Source: Oceanospirillales bacterium
GTDB lineage: Bacteria > Pseudomonadota > Gammaproteobacteria > Pseudomonadales > Balneatricaceae
Assembly (NCBI GenBank): GCA_007693685.1
Contig: REDB01000218.1
Span: forward strand, 1 to 45,045
Direction of reading: 5' to 3'
Length of the DNA: 45,045 nt
Shown: positions 18,464 to 26,809 of the stretch, piece by piece
How positions within the stretch are numbered: position 1 is the stretch's first letter
How the letters are laid out: each line of letters starts with the position of its first letter
The notes under the pieces: model-generated
What the model saw: only the letters and a program-made list of their open reading frames with translations
The model's database searches: none
Told to the model about the DNA's origin: nothing
Translations under genes and position numbers: made by a program

Positions 18464-19312
18464 TTAGGCAGTACTTTTTCCTCTCAGCATGATGACTGCT
18501 GCAAGACAAACAACAGCAATGCCTATGAAAGTAAATAGATTCACTGCTTCTTGCCATATCAACCAACCCATTAAGGTTGCAAATATCACTGATGCATAAG
18601 TAAAAGGACCCAACTGACCTGCAGGTGCTAAACCATAAGCTCGAGTGAGTAAAAGCTGAGCAAGTGTTGAGGTGGCGGCTAATCCAAACAGCCAAATGAA
18701 CTGTTCAAAATTAGGCATGACCCAATTCATCGATGCAGGTATCGCTGCCAATAAAGAACCAAAGAAGGCGAAGTAAAACACAATTTTATTGGCCGATTCA
18801 CTGCCACGCATGGAGCGGATTGTAACTTTCGCTAAAGCACCCAGCATCGCACCTGCTAAACCGACAAAAACAGCGAGATGTATCACCCCTTCTTCGGGCT
18901 GAAGAATCAAGGCAACTCCTGTGAATCCAACTAAAATAGCAACTTTCACTCGAGTAGAAATCGCTTCTTTTAACCACCATAAAGCGATGATAGGCAAAAA
19001 GAAAGGAGCTGTCTGTTTAAGCATTGCGGCTTGCCCTAATGGCAAATGAGCCCATGAGTAAAACAGACAGCTCATTGCTGTTACACCGATTAACGCTCGA
19101 CTAAAGTGAAGATGAATCCGTTGAGTGGGAATTTCTCGTCGTCCATACCTTAAAATCCAAGGTAGCAGCCACACTAGACTGAGAAGATTGCGCATAAGCA
19201 CAATCACTTCAATCGGCAGGTCTGCGCTGACCTGCCGGATAATCATACCACTGCATACCAGAAAGATTTCTGATAAAACAATGAGTAGCGCTCCCTGCGT
19301 TAGTGGGCTCAC
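18464..19312 (-). CDS. DMT-superfamily (EamA) transporter
   Basis: An integral inner-membrane protein with about ten membrane helices in two EamA repeats (residues about 5-135 and 145-278). It is predicted to export or exchange a small metabolite, but the substrate cannot be read from the sequence. Typical features are the PLIEVIVLMRNLLSL-like first repeat, RALIGVTAMSCLFYSWAHLPLGQAAMLKQTAPFFLPIIA, and the second-repeat motif LLLTRAYGLAPAGQLGPFTYASVIFA. It starts with GTG, with a weak site upstream. It lies 22 bases after the M16 protease stop and 87 bases before the EF-hand gene, so the three could be one operon. Length 282 residues, normal for the family. Confidence 0.85.
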   Translation of the reverse strand: MSPLTQGALLIVLSEIFLVCSGMIIRQVSADLPIEVIVLMRNLLSLVWLLPWILRYGRREIPTQRIHLHFSRALIGVTAMSCLFYSWAHLPLGQAAMLKQTAPFFLPIIALWWLKEAISTRVKVAILVGFTGVALILQPEEGVIHLAVFVGLAGAMLGALAKVTIRSMRGSESANKIVFYFAFFGSLLAAIPASMNWVMPNFEQFIWLFGLAATSTLAQLLLTRAYGLAPAGQLGPFTYASVIFATLMGWLIWQEAVNLFTFIGIAVVCLAAVIMLRGKSTA

Positions 19313-19334
19313 AATCAGATCTTAATTCAAGAAA

Positions 19335-22289
19335 TTAAATTTCTATACGCTGATAACTTTCGGCTAAGTCAGCTGACAATTTTGTGTTAGTTAAGATCGC
19401 AACACTTTGGTGTTCAGGGACTAACCATGTTTGAGCAACACGTTGTAAGTCTTCACCGGTGACGCTTAAAATGCGCGCTCGGAAATCCCGACGCATCTCT
19501 TGTGTCCGTCCAAACAGCTCAGCATGGTAGTCTTTTTTAGCTTCGCCTGCTGGTGAGCCGGGCTTGTCGATTGAGCTGACTACACCAAGAATGGCCTCTT
19601 CTACTTTCTTTGGATCAGGAGTATGAGATAACAACCATTCTTTAGCGGCTAAGAAATCCTCTAAGGTTCCTTCAATACGCGGGTCACGGTATGAATAGAA
19701 ACGGAACACTGCATCACCATTGTCCTGCGCAGCACCGCCACCATAAGCTCCACCTTTTTCGCGAATAGAGCGGTGTAAATAACCGTTTCGCAAGTAATCA
19801 CCCAGTACCGTTAAAGCTGCTGCATCAGGATGAGCTGAAGTAACCGTTGGAAATGCCATGGCGCAGAAGTTAACCTGAGTATCGGTTAACCAGATCTGCT
19901 GAACCGCTGAACGAGTTTCTGGTAGAGACAAGGCTTTGAAATCATCCTGCACTTGAGGCAGTGCATTACTAACCTGCTGATAAGCTGCTTCCATGGCTTG
20001 TTGATGGTCAGCTTCGCCAACCATTAAAAAGCGTCGTGGTGCAGATTTCATACGCTGATGAAGCGCAGCCATAGACTCAGCTAAATACTTAAGCGTTCCT
20101 TCATCCTCTAAGGAGTTATCCAGCGCTTTTAAACGACGAATGCCCTCAAGCCCAGATGTTAAGTGTGAAAGGTTTGCCGCAGGACTAAAGTTAGCTGAAG
20201 CCGCTTGCATGGCTAAGGCATGTCCTCTTCCAGTGATACTGTTAACTCGGCGAGAACGCATCTGTGCGACAATTTCGCGGATACGTTTAACTTCATCAAA
20301 ACGCGCGGCATTTAGGGTTTCAGCCATCAAGTCCGCTAAACGATCTTGATTAACAGCAAGAGCTTTGCCAGATAACACTAGAAAGCCAGTGACTTTCTGT
20401 GCGTCCTCTGGAGCACCTCTAACAGAACAGCTGGCACTAAAGCTTCCTGAAATTTCACTTTGGTAAGCTTGGTTTTCACGATAATTTCGCGTGCCACAGC
20501 CCAGCTCGGTTAAACAATGGCTGTATAACGGCAATAGCTGTTGTTCAGCTTCAGACAGATCTGGTAGTTCAACAATGACCTGCTGATAAGATAAACCGTT
20601 TGTTCCAGCGGCATACCAGCTTGAACCATTAGTCAATTTAGGCAGATGTATTGCTGTTGGAAAATTCAACGCGACAGGTACATCTTCCAGAGTAACACAA
20701 GGTAGAACACTGTCATCATCAACTTGATGCTGACGAGCTTCAAGCGCCTTAGCACGCTCAACTATCTGCTGAGCTTGTTCTTCACTCAACTGCTCTTTGA
20801 TAGATTGTAAGCGCGATTTTTCAGCTTCTTCACGACGTGCGCTTAAATCGGCATCAGGTCTCAGGGTTACGCGAACACGATGTGGATTGTCCAGTAGCCA
20901 ACGCTTAATGAGTGAAGGAATGAAATCGGTAGATTTCACCTTTTCACGCAAAGATTCTAAAGCAGGGTCAATATTGAGTGCCTTTAGCGGATCACCTCGA
21001 TGGATACCTGCAGAGAGTCCAGCCAAAATCAGTTGTAAGCCAAATGGCATACCGTCACCGGTAATTTCACGTTGTGACAGTTCCAATTGATGCAGTTGTG
21101 CTTCAACCATCGCTTGATCAACACCCTGCTCAACAATTTGCTGTAAGGTTTCTAGCACTAGTTTCTCGAAAGCGTCGGCATGCTCTGGTTCACTTCCTTC
21201 AATACCACAGAGAAAACTCATTTCACGATTAGAGTCTTCCAAACCACACATAGGGGATGGCGAGGAGCCCAACTCGGAAGATTCTAAAGCTGCACGTAAG
21301 GGAGAGCTTGAGTTGTCTAGCAACACCTGTGATAGCAAATGAGCTTCCATCAAAGCTTCGGTATCAATAGAACGGGGAAGTAACCAACCCATTACATGAT
21401 GCGTTTGTTTTTCCATACTAGGTTGATCACAGGCATAGCCCTCTTCTACCCGCACTGGTGAAAAATAGCGTTTCTCATCTTCAACTTGAAGCGTCAGGTC
21501 ACTTCGCTCAAAACGTGCTAAGGCAAGAGTATCAATACGCTCTTGAATCTCACTGACGGGTAAGTTACCGAACGTCATGATAACGGCATTGCTTGGATGA
21601 TAATGACTACGGTAGAAATGCAGTAGATCATCATAACTCAGGTCGGGAATGCATGAAGGCTCCCCGCCACTATTATGATGATATGTGGTTTGAGGGAATA
21701 AATACCGCGTTAGGGTTTGCCAGAGTGTCGAAACAGGCGAGCTCATCGCCCCTTTCATCTCATTAAAAACCACCCCTTTGTATACTAGGGGTGATTCTGG
21801 ATTCTCAGGGTCTTCAAATTCAACACGATGACCTTCCTGTGCAAAATCCAAGGGATCAAGACGCGAGAAAAAGACGGCATCAAGATAGACATCTAACAAA
21901 TTAAAAAAGTCTTTTCTATTCTGACTGGCAAACGGATATGCGGTCCAGTCACTGCTAGTGAAGGCATTCATGAAGGTATTCAATGAACGTCGTGTCATCA
22001 TAAAGAAAGGATCACGAACGGGATAACGTTCACTACCACATAAAACTGTGTGTTCCAGAATATGAGCAACACCAGTGGAATCTTCAGGCATGGTTCTAAC
22101 GGCAACTAGAAAAACATTTTCATCATTGTCTGCTTGAATATGGTAATGCAAAGCACCTGTTTGACGGTGTTCAAACTCCATAACTTCAATTGCTAGTGAC
22201 TCTATCCACTGGCTTCGACGGAAATCAAAGCTGTCATGAGGTGTTGTGATAGTGTTTTTTGAAGCTGTAGAAATATTCATATCTGACAT
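19335..22289 (-). CDS. M16C metalloprotease, presequence-protease (PreP)-like
   Basis: A large zinc peptidase of the pitrilysin family, M16C type, which degrades peptides inside a closed two-half chamber. The inverted zinc motif is H76-I-L-E-H80, in GVAHILEHTVLCGS, with the distal glutamate expected in YKGVVFNEMKGAM. The order is catalytic half, helical linker (about 450-520, HVDDDSVLPC region) and inactive half, with the RxxGGAYGGG-like REKGGAYGGGAAQ block near residue 850. The length of 984 residues fits PreP and is too long for ordinary M16B processing peptidases. No signal peptide, so it is probably cytoplasmic. It starts a leftward group with an EamA transporter and the EF-hand protein. 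PreP and falcilysin homologues in bacteria are poorly studied. Confidence 0.88.
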   Translation of the reverse strand: MSDMNISTASKNTITTPHDSFDFRRSQWIESLAIEVMEFEHRQTGALHYHIQADNDENVFLVAVRTMPEDSTGVAHILEHTVLCGSERYPVRDPFFMMTRRSLNTFMNAFTSSDWTAYPFASQNRKDFFNLLDVYLDAVFFSRLDPLDFAQEGHRVEFEDPENPESPLVYKGVVFNEMKGAMSSPVSTLWQTLTRYLFPQTTYHHNSGGEPSCIPDLSYDDLLHFYRSHYHPSNAVIMTFGNLPVSEIQERIDTLALARFERSDLTLQVEDEKRYFSPVRVEEGYACDQPSMEKQTHHVMGWLLPRSIDTEALMEAHLLSQVLLDNSSSPLRAALESSELGSSPSPMCGLEDSNREMSFLCGIEGSEPEHADAFEKLVLETLQQIVEQGVDQAMVEAQLHQLELSQREITGDGMPFGLQLILAGLSAGIHRGDPLKALNIDPALESLREKVKSTDFIPSLIKRWLLDNPHRVRVTLRPDADLSARREEAEKSRLQSIKEQLSEEQAQQIVERAKALEARQHQVDDDSVLPCVTLEDVPVALNFPTAIHLPKLTNGSSWYAAGTNGLSYQQVIVELPDLSEAEQQLLPLYSHCLTELGCGTRNYRENQAYQSEISGSFSASCSVRGAPEDAQKVTGFLVLSGKALAVNQDRLADLMAETLNAARFDEVKRIREIVAQMRSRRVNSITGRGHALAMQAASANFSPAANLSHLTSGLEGIRRLKALDNSLEDEGTLKYLAESMAALHQRMKSAPRRFLMVGEADHQQAMEAAYQQVSNALPQVQDDFKALSLPETRSAVQQIWLTDTQVNFCAMAFPTVTSAHPDAAALTVLGDYLRNGYLHRSIREKGGAYGGGAAQDNGDAVFRFYSYRDPRIEGTLEDFLAAKEWLLSHTPDPKKVEEAILGVVSSIDKPGSPAGEAKKDYHAELFGRTQEMRRDFRARILSVTGEDLQRVAQTWLVPEHQSVAILTNTKLSADLAESYQRIEI

Positions 22290-22361
22290 AGAAGTTTTTT
22301 ATCCCGTATTGCTAACCGTGACGCTGATCAATTTTTAATCAGTCAATGTGTGCTAAACTAT

Positions 22362-22377
22362 AGGTACGATTGTACCT
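22362..22377. promoter_or_regulatory. Perfect inverted repeat, candidate operator between the M16 protease and phasin genes
   Basis: AGGTAC-GATT-GTACCT is a perfect six-plus-six palindrome with a four-base centre. It lies 73 bases before the protease start and 168 bases before the first phasin, and could regulate either gene. The protein that would bind it is unknown. Confidence 0.35.
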
Positions 22378-22505
22378 GTTCGTTAGATTAAATGCTCTGC
22401 TCTTAGGCACAATCGGCAGCCAAATGATAAGCTGCTCAGTCATCACAAAGCCGTCAAAATTTAAACATTGACATATTGCCACGTCCTGACTACATTAGCA
22501 TTTTT

Positions 22506-22520
22506 GCTGCAATGCACAAT
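22506..22520 (+). promoter_or_regulatory. TGCA-N-TGCACAA element upstream of the first phasin
   Basis: GCTGCAATGCACAAT closely matches two elements before the second phasin. It ends 25 bases before the phasin start chosen here. Its placement near both phasin genes suggests an operator for a PhaR-like repressor, which uses TGC-rich sites elsewhere. That assignment is inferred. Confidence 0.45.
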
Positions 22521-22544
22521 AATATGAAAATAGAGGTGATGCCG

Positions 22545-22907
22545 ATGTACGATCAGATGAAAAATTCTATGAAGCCAATGATGGACATGGCCGAGATTAA
22601 TAAAAAAACTGCCGAGAAATTGATCAGTTTGCAGTCTCAATATGTCAGTGACTTCGTAAACTCTAGCCTTGCTCAAATGAAGGCTTTGACTGAAGTTAAA
22701 GATCCAAAAACCGCCATTGAAGCGCAAATTCGTTACATGAAAGAGATCGAAGCAAAAGCATCTGATATTGCTCAGCAAGAAATCTCTGCTTTAAGCGAAG
22801 CAAAAGCTCAGCTAACTCTTCTTATGGAAAAAACACTTGAAGAGATGGGTGATAATGATTACCTAGCTGAAGTTCAGAAAGCCATGCAAGGCTTCACTAA
22901 AAAGTGA
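22545..22907 (+). CDS. Phasin-family protein, short form
   Basis: A 120-residue protein, all helical, with no Cys, no signal peptide and no membrane segment. It resembles small phasins, which coat polyhydroxyalkanoate granules. The ATG at 22545 is chosen because GAGGTG lies six bases before it. Longer starts upstream have nothing comparable and would run through the operator. The core (MAEINKKTAEKLISLQSQYV, then SDFVNSSLAQ, and VKDPKTAIEAQ) is plainly shared with the next gene, so the two are tandem duplicates. It lacks the Ala/Pro/Lys tail of its neighbour. No PHA synthase is encoded in the window. Binding to PHA granules is therefore inferred from the family alone. Confidence 0.8.
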   Translation: MYDQMKNSMKPMMDMAEINKKTAEKLISLQSQYVSDFVNSSLAQMKALTEVKDPKTAIEAQIRYMKEIEAKASDIAQQEISALSEAKAQLTLLMEKTLEEMGDNDYLAEVQKAMQGFTKK

Positions 22908-22934
22908 TGATCTACTGTGCAGCCTATTTAAAAA

Positions 22935-22947
22935 TTGTGCAGTGCAA
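22935..22947 (-). promoter_or_regulatory. TTGCACTGCACAA element upstream of the second phasin
   Basis: Read on the minus strand this is TTGCACTGCACAA. It is the reverse complement of TTGTGCAGTGCAA at these positions and shares TGCACTGCACAA with the site at 22991. It lies between the two phasin genes, near AT-rich promoter-like sequence. Confidence 0.45.
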
Positions 22948-22990
22948 TAAAAATTTGACAGCACAATTTTTATACTGTAGAAAGACACTA

Positions 22991-23005
22991 TGCTGCACTG
23001 CACAA
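22991..23005 (+). promoter_or_regulatory. TGCTGCACTGCACAA element upstream of the second phasin
   Basis: TGCTGCACTGCACAA lies 27 bases before the phasin ATG at 23033 and 14 bases after a TATACT (22971-22976) that could be a -10. So it would sit near the transcription start, where a repressor would act. It matches the site at 22506 at nearly every base. Confidence 0.45.
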
Positions 23006-23032
23006 ATTAATGGATAGTTTGAGGATCACACC

Positions 23033-23731
23033 ATGACAGACCCGATGAAAGACCTGAAAAAAAGCTTTGAAGATGCAATGAAGCCAGTTACTGACAGCAT
23101 CAACGAAGCAATGAAGCCAATGAAAGAGATGTCTGAAAGCTTGATGAAGCAAGCTGAAGAACATTTCGAGCCAGTGAAAGAGAAATTCTCTCCTGCTATC
23201 GAAATGGCTGAAATCAATAAATCAACCGCAGAAAAGCTAATGGCGATTCAAGCGGAATATGTGTCTGACTTTGTTAACTCAAGTCTTGCGCAATTCAAAT
23301 CACTTGTTGATGCTAAAGATCCTAAAGAAGCGATCCAGCTCCAAGTTGAATTCTTGAAAACCCTCGATGCCAAGTTTACTGACGTTGCTGAAAAAGAATT
23401 AGCAACCATGAGCGAAGCTAAAGACAAACTAACTGAAATCGTTGAAAAAAGCCTCTCCGAATTAGGTGATGCTCCTTTCATGAATGAATTCAAAGAGTTT
23501 GATCTAAGCAAGTTTGATCTTTCTAAGCTAATGCCAAGCACTGCCGCAAAAGCCAAGCCAAAAGCTGCTGCTAAACCAGCTCCTGCAAAAGCTGAAGCTC
23601 CAGTTAAAGCTGAGGCTCCTGCTGAAAAGCCTGCTGCTGCCGCTGCTAAACCAGCTGCTAAGCCAGCAACTGCTCGCAAAGCATCTGCTCCAACTCCAGC
23701 AGCTGCAAAGCCTGCTGCAGATAAGAGCTAA
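23033..23731 (+). CDS. Phasin-family protein with Ala/Pro/Lys-rich tail
   Basis: A granule-associated phasin of 232 residues. Residues 1-55 contain imperfect repeats with MKP (AMKPVTDS, AMKPMKEM). Residues about 60-150 are the phasin core, shared with the preceding gene (MAEINKSTAEKLMAIQAEYV). From about 170 the chain is a histone-H1-like tail of AAKP, PAKAEAP and KPAAKPA repeats with a net positive charge. Tails of this kind in PhaF and similar proteins bind DNA and help to share out granules at division. It starts at ATG, with TTTGAGGAT about 9 bases upstream, and is preceded by two operator-like elements and a TATACT. It ends shortly before a strong terminator. The alanine-rich tail also creates long meaningless reading frames on the other strand. 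Confidence 0.88.
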   Translation: MTDPMKDLKKSFEDAMKPVTDSINEAMKPMKEMSESLMKQAEEHFEPVKEKFSPAIEMAEINKSTAEKLMAIQAEYVSDFVNSSLAQFKSLVDAKDPKEAIQLQVEFLKTLDAKFTDVAEKELATMSEAKDKLTEIVEKSLSELGDAPFMNEFKEFDLSKFDLSKLMPSTAAKAKPKAAAKPAPAKAEAPVKAEAPAEKPAAAAAKPAAKPATARKASAPTPAAAKPAADKS

Positions 23732-23764
23732 GCGTTGCAAAGATTTCATTCGCTGATATGATTC

Positions 23765-23792
23765 AAGGGCCCTTTTAAGGGTCCTTTTTTTT
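23765..23792 (+). terminator. Strong rho-independent terminator after the phasin genes
   Basis: AAGGGCCC pairs with GGGTCCTT (one G-T wobble) around a TTTTAA loop, followed directly by a run of eight T. It lies 34 bases past the second phasin stop. Confidence 0.9.
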
Positions 23793-23841
23793 GTACATGG
23801 ATGTACTTATACCCCGGAGTGCATGGATGCACGAGAGGGGT
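23793..23841. repeat. Two adjacent hairpins of the form GTrCAT-GG-ATGyAC
   Basis: GTACAT-GG-ATGTAC (23793-23806) and GTGCAT-GG-ATGCAC (23819-23832) are perfect palindromes around the same CATGGATG core, 12 bases apart. The second is flanked by ACCCC and GGGGT (23811-23815 and 23837-23841), making a longer broken stem. They sit between the phasin terminator and the MATE gene. They look like members of a dispersed intergenic repeat. No other copy is in the window that I can see. Confidence 0.5.
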
Positions 23842-23862
23842 GCTCTATAGACATAATCATGA

Positions 23863-25179
23863 ATGAATTTAAATACTGCGCCCTTACATAAAGCCTTTTG
23901 GCACTACACACTTCCCTCTCTCGCTGCGCTGTTAGTCAGTGGTACCTATCAAATTATTGATGGCATTTTCGTAGGTCACTACATTGGGGCAGATGGATTA
24001 GCAGGCATCAATTTCGCTTGGCCATTTATTGGTGTCATGCTGGCTATCGGTATGATGATCGGCATAGGAAGTGGCGCTCAGGGTTCGCTCTCATTAGGTG
24101 CAGGTGATACATCAAGCGCACGCCGATATATCGGTGCAGGAATAATATTACCGCTGATCGCTGGAGTTCCTCTCGCAATTATTCTTGTCGCCAGCATCGA
24201 TGGTTTTCTACAAATACAAGGTGCCATTGGAGAAGCTGCGGAATTTGCAACTGAATATCTAGTATTAATGAGTTGGGCAGCGCCACTTGTTTTAGCGAGT
24301 ATTGTTTTTCCATTTCTAGTACGCAATCTTGGCTCCCCAAGAATGGCAACCGTGGCTATCTTAGTCGGCGCTATCAGCAACATCTTTTTAGATGCTTTAT
24401 TCATAGCCTGGTTTGGCTGGGGATTAATGGGTGCCGCACTGGCAACCCTACTCGGCGAAAGTTTGTCTATTTTGGTATGTGTTTATGCCTTGTTGAAAAG
24501 GCAGAAGCTGGTCACTTTTTCCCTGCAAGACTTGCTACCTAATTTCATACTTATTCATCGCATCATTTCCACTGGCTTCTCAAGCATGATTATGTATCTT
24601 TACATCAGCTTTTCAGTGGTCTTACATAATTTACTTCTAATGAAATATGGCAGCAGTCTCGAAATAGCTGCCTACAGCATTACGGGGTACTTGATGGCAT
24701 TTTATTACCTCGCTGCTGAAGGTGTTGCAGGTGGAATGCAGCCACTCGTTAGTTATTACTATGGTGCAAAGCAGATTGAAAAAGTTAAGCAAACCTTTAG
24801 CTTGGCGCTTAAAGTCGGCGTTGGTAGCGGCATAGTATTTACCTTATCTTTATTAATTTTCCCTACCTTCTTTGCGACTGTTTTTAATCGCCACGACTCA
24901 GAGCTACTTGATATCACCACTTGGGCGATTCGATTACAGCTCTTTGCACTCTTTTTAGATGGTTTCTTAGTGATTGCCGCTTGTTGGTTCCAAGCACTAG
25001 GTAAAGGGCGCCCTGCTATTTTTGTGAGCATGGGAAACATCATCATTCAGCTTCCCTTCTTGGGTATTTTACCTGCACTCATAGGTCAGTCTGGTGTCTG
25101 GTTAGCGATGCCAGTCTCGAATATCTGTTTATCGGCCGTCGTTATATACTTGCTATGGAGACAGATGAAAGCTCTATGA
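23863..25179 (+). CDS. MATE-family efflux transporter
   Basis: An inner-membrane protein of 438 residues with about 12 hydrophobic helices in two MatE repeats. It is predicted to export a cationic or aromatic compound using a Na+ or H+ gradient. The first repeat begins FWHYTLPSLAALLVSGTYQIIDGIFVGHYIGADGLAGINFAWPF. Charged residues are scarce inside the helices. The substrate cannot be told. There is no good ribosome-binding site before the ATG at 23863, since AGGGG lies about 25 bases upstream. ugpQ follows 36 bases later. The subgroup looks closest to the MepA/NorM-like bacterial branch. Confidence 0.88.
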   Translation: MNLNTAPLHKAFWHYTLPSLAALLVSGTYQIIDGIFVGHYIGADGLAGINFAWPFIGVMLAIGMMIGIGSGAQGSLSLGAGDTSSARRYIGAGIILPLIAGVPLAIILVASIDGFLQIQGAIGEAAEFATEYLVLMSWAAPLVLASIVFPFLVRNLGSPRMATVAILVGAISNIFLDALFIAWFGWGLMGAALATLLGESLSILVCVYALLKRQKLVTFSLQDLLPNFILIHRIISTGFSSMIMYLYISFSVVLHNLLLMKYGSSLEIAAYSITGYLMAFYYLAAEGVAGGMQPLVSYYYGAKQIEKVKQTFSLALKVGVGSGIVFTLSLLIFPTFFATVFNRHDSELLDITTWAIRLQLFALFLDGFLVIAACWFQALGKGRPAIFVSMGNIIIQLPFLGILPALIGQSGVWLAMPVSNICLSAVVIYLLWRQMKAL

Positions 25180-25215
25180 ATAAATCAATTCCAAAACTCG
25201 TTAGTAGGATTCTTT

Positions 25216-25935
25216 ATGATTGCTAGCCGCCTAATCGCCCATCGCGGATGCGCTAAACTTGCACCTGAAAACACCTTGGCTGCAATGAAGCTTACCAAAA
25301 CATTAGGGGTAGATTGGGTTGAGATAGATGCCAACCTAATGGGTGATGGGAGTGTTGTAATTTTTCATGATGATACGCTTGATCGTTTAACCAACCGATC
25401 CGGTGATCTGAAAAACTTGGTGTATAGTGATGTTGCTGAAGTTAATATAGGCAGTCATTTTTCTGAAACCTTTAAAGATGAGAGAATCTTAACGTTAGAA
25501 GCGATGCTGGATGTTCTTGCTAAGCTGGATCTGGGATTGAATTTAGAGATTAAACGTTACGAACATTTTTCCGCCGCTGACATAGTTAACCCAACAATTA
25601 GTGCAATAGAGCAGTGTTGGAAAGATTATGATCGCTTAATTATTTCAAGTTTTGATCATGAGATATTAAAGCTGATTTATCAGGCTAAACCAGATTGGCA
25701 GCTAGGTCAGTTATGGGAAGCGCTTCCAGATGATTGGCAAAGTGCCGTTGATGCTATTAACGCGGTCAGTGTTCATTTAGATAATACCCTGATTACACTA
25801 CCCGTGGCGCGAGCAGTTAAGCAAGCCGGTTTAGACTTATATGTTTATACAGTTAACGATCTAAATGATGCAGATCGTCTTTTTGATATGGGTGTGGATG
25901 GTATCTTTACGGATGATCCGACCATCTTTAGATGA
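25216..25935 (+). CDS. ugpQ: Glycerophosphodiester phosphodiesterase
   Basis: A cytoplasmic (no signal peptide) GDPD enzyme that splits glycerophosphodiesters into glycerol-3-phosphate and an alcohol. The family residues are visible: H9-R10 (IAHRG), E18-N19 (APENTL), E36 and D38 (WVEIDANL), and H51-D52 (FHDDTL). The later NLEIKRY, SSFDHEIL and FTDDP blocks complete the barrel. Length 239 residues, as for UgpQ (247). AGGA lies seven bases before the ATG. It is 36 bases behind the MATE gene and convergent with glpR, the repressor of glycerol-3-phosphate genes, which suits a shared metabolic role. Confidence 0.92.
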   Translation: MIASRLIAHRGCAKLAPENTLAAMKLTKTLGVDWVEIDANLMGDGSVVIFHDDTLDRLTNRSGDLKNLVYSDVAEVNIGSHFSETFKDERILTLEAMLDVLAKLDLGLNLEIKRYEHFSAADIVNPTISAIEQCWKDYDRLIISSFDHEILKLIYQAKPDWQLGQLWEALPDDWQSAVDAINAVSVHLDNTLITLPVARAVKQAGLDLYVYTVNDLNDADRLFDMGVDGIFTDDPTIFR

Positions 25936-25996
25936 AGCTCGATTGAGGTATAGTAGAACTTCATTTAACGGCATAGTTGTTTCTGTTTTTAATATT

Positions 25997-26758
25997 TTAA
26001 GACGCGATATGTAAGTTAATCTTTTCACGCTTTAACAGCTCAACAATTTTTTCCGGTGGTTTTTGGTCAGTGAACAAGGCGGTACACTGATCAAGATTTC
26101 CTAGACGAACCATCGCGTTACGACCAAACTTAGAATAGTCAGCCGCTAAATAGACATAACGAGAATTACTGATAATTGCTTGAGCAATTCGTACTTCTTG
26201 ATAGTCAAAGTCCAAAAGACTGCCATCTTCATCGATGCCACTAATACCGATGATGCCGTAATCTAACTTGAACTGATTAACAAAATCTCGTGTTGCTTCT
26301 CCAACAATACCTCCATCTCGATTGCGCACTTCACCGCCAGCGATGATCACCGTAAAATCAGGCTTACTAGCCAGTATCGATGCCACCATAAGATTGTTCG
26401 TCACCACCTTTAAACCCGAACGCTCTAGCAGTGCTTGTGCGATGATTTCATTGGTGGTGCCGATATTGATGAAGAGTGATGAATGATCAGGGATATGACT
26501 GGCGATACAGGCGGCAATACGCTGCTTTTCTTCCGCATGATCATGTTTACGAGTTTGGTATTCTGCATTTTGCGTACTTGAAACAGGACCTGCGCCACCA
26601 TGATGGCGTTCCAGATCACCACGATCAGCCATTTGATTTAGATCACGACGAATAGTTTGCGGCGTCACTCCTAAGAACTCAACCAGCTCATCAATGGTTT
26701 GGTAACCTTTAAGTTTGATTTGCTCGAGAATTTTGGCTTGTCGTAGTGTCTGGCTCAT
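25997..26758 (-). CDS. glpR: Glycerol-3-phosphate regulon repressor GlpR
   Basis: A DeoR-family repressor released by glycerol-3-phosphate. Residues 1-57 are the helix-turn-helix (TPQTIRRDLNQMADRG), then HHGGAG, and the sugar-phosphate sensor domain covers about 75-235. It contains GTTNEIIAQAL, GGEVRNRDGGIVGEATRDF and GIIGISGIDEDGSLLDFDYQEV, which match E. coli GlpR closely. Length 253 residues (252 in E. coli). It is the last gene of the leftward ftsK-serS-ubiF group, 44 bases after the ubiF stop. Other glp genes lie outside the window. Confidence 0.9.
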   Translation of the reverse strand: MSQTLRQAKILEQIKLKGYQTIDELVEFLGVTPQTIRRDLNQMADRGDLERHHGGAGPVSSTQNAEYQTRKHDHAEEKQRIAACIASHIPDHSSLFINIGTTNEIIAQALLERSGLKVVTNNLMVASILASKPDFTVIIAGGEVRNRDGGIVGEATRDFVNQFKLDYGIIGISGIDEDGSLLDFDYQEVRIAQAIISNSRYVYLAADYSKFGRNAMVRLGNLDQCTALFTDQKPPEKIVELLKREKINLHIAS

Positions 26759-26788
26759 GCTTTTGGATTCGGCTTTTCGGTTAGGTGA

Positions 26789-26809
26789 AGCTTAGCACAA
26801 GGCTAAGCT
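26789..26809 (-). terminator. Hairpin at the ubiF stop codon
   Basis: AGCTTAGC pairs perfectly with GCTAAGCT around a five-base loop and covers the ubiF stop. No T-run follows, so it may stabilise the message end or weaken read-through into glpR. Confidence 0.35.

Noticed and set aside
22955-22976. TTGACA and TATACT before the second phasin as one sigma-70 promoter
   Set aside because: They are only ten bases apart, too close for one promoter, so I do not list them as a pair.
23248-23679. A long minus-strand frame opposite the second phasin, rich in Ala and Gly
   Set aside because: It is the mirror of the Ala/Pro/Lys-repeat codons of the phasin. It has no ribosome-binding site and no recognisable domain.
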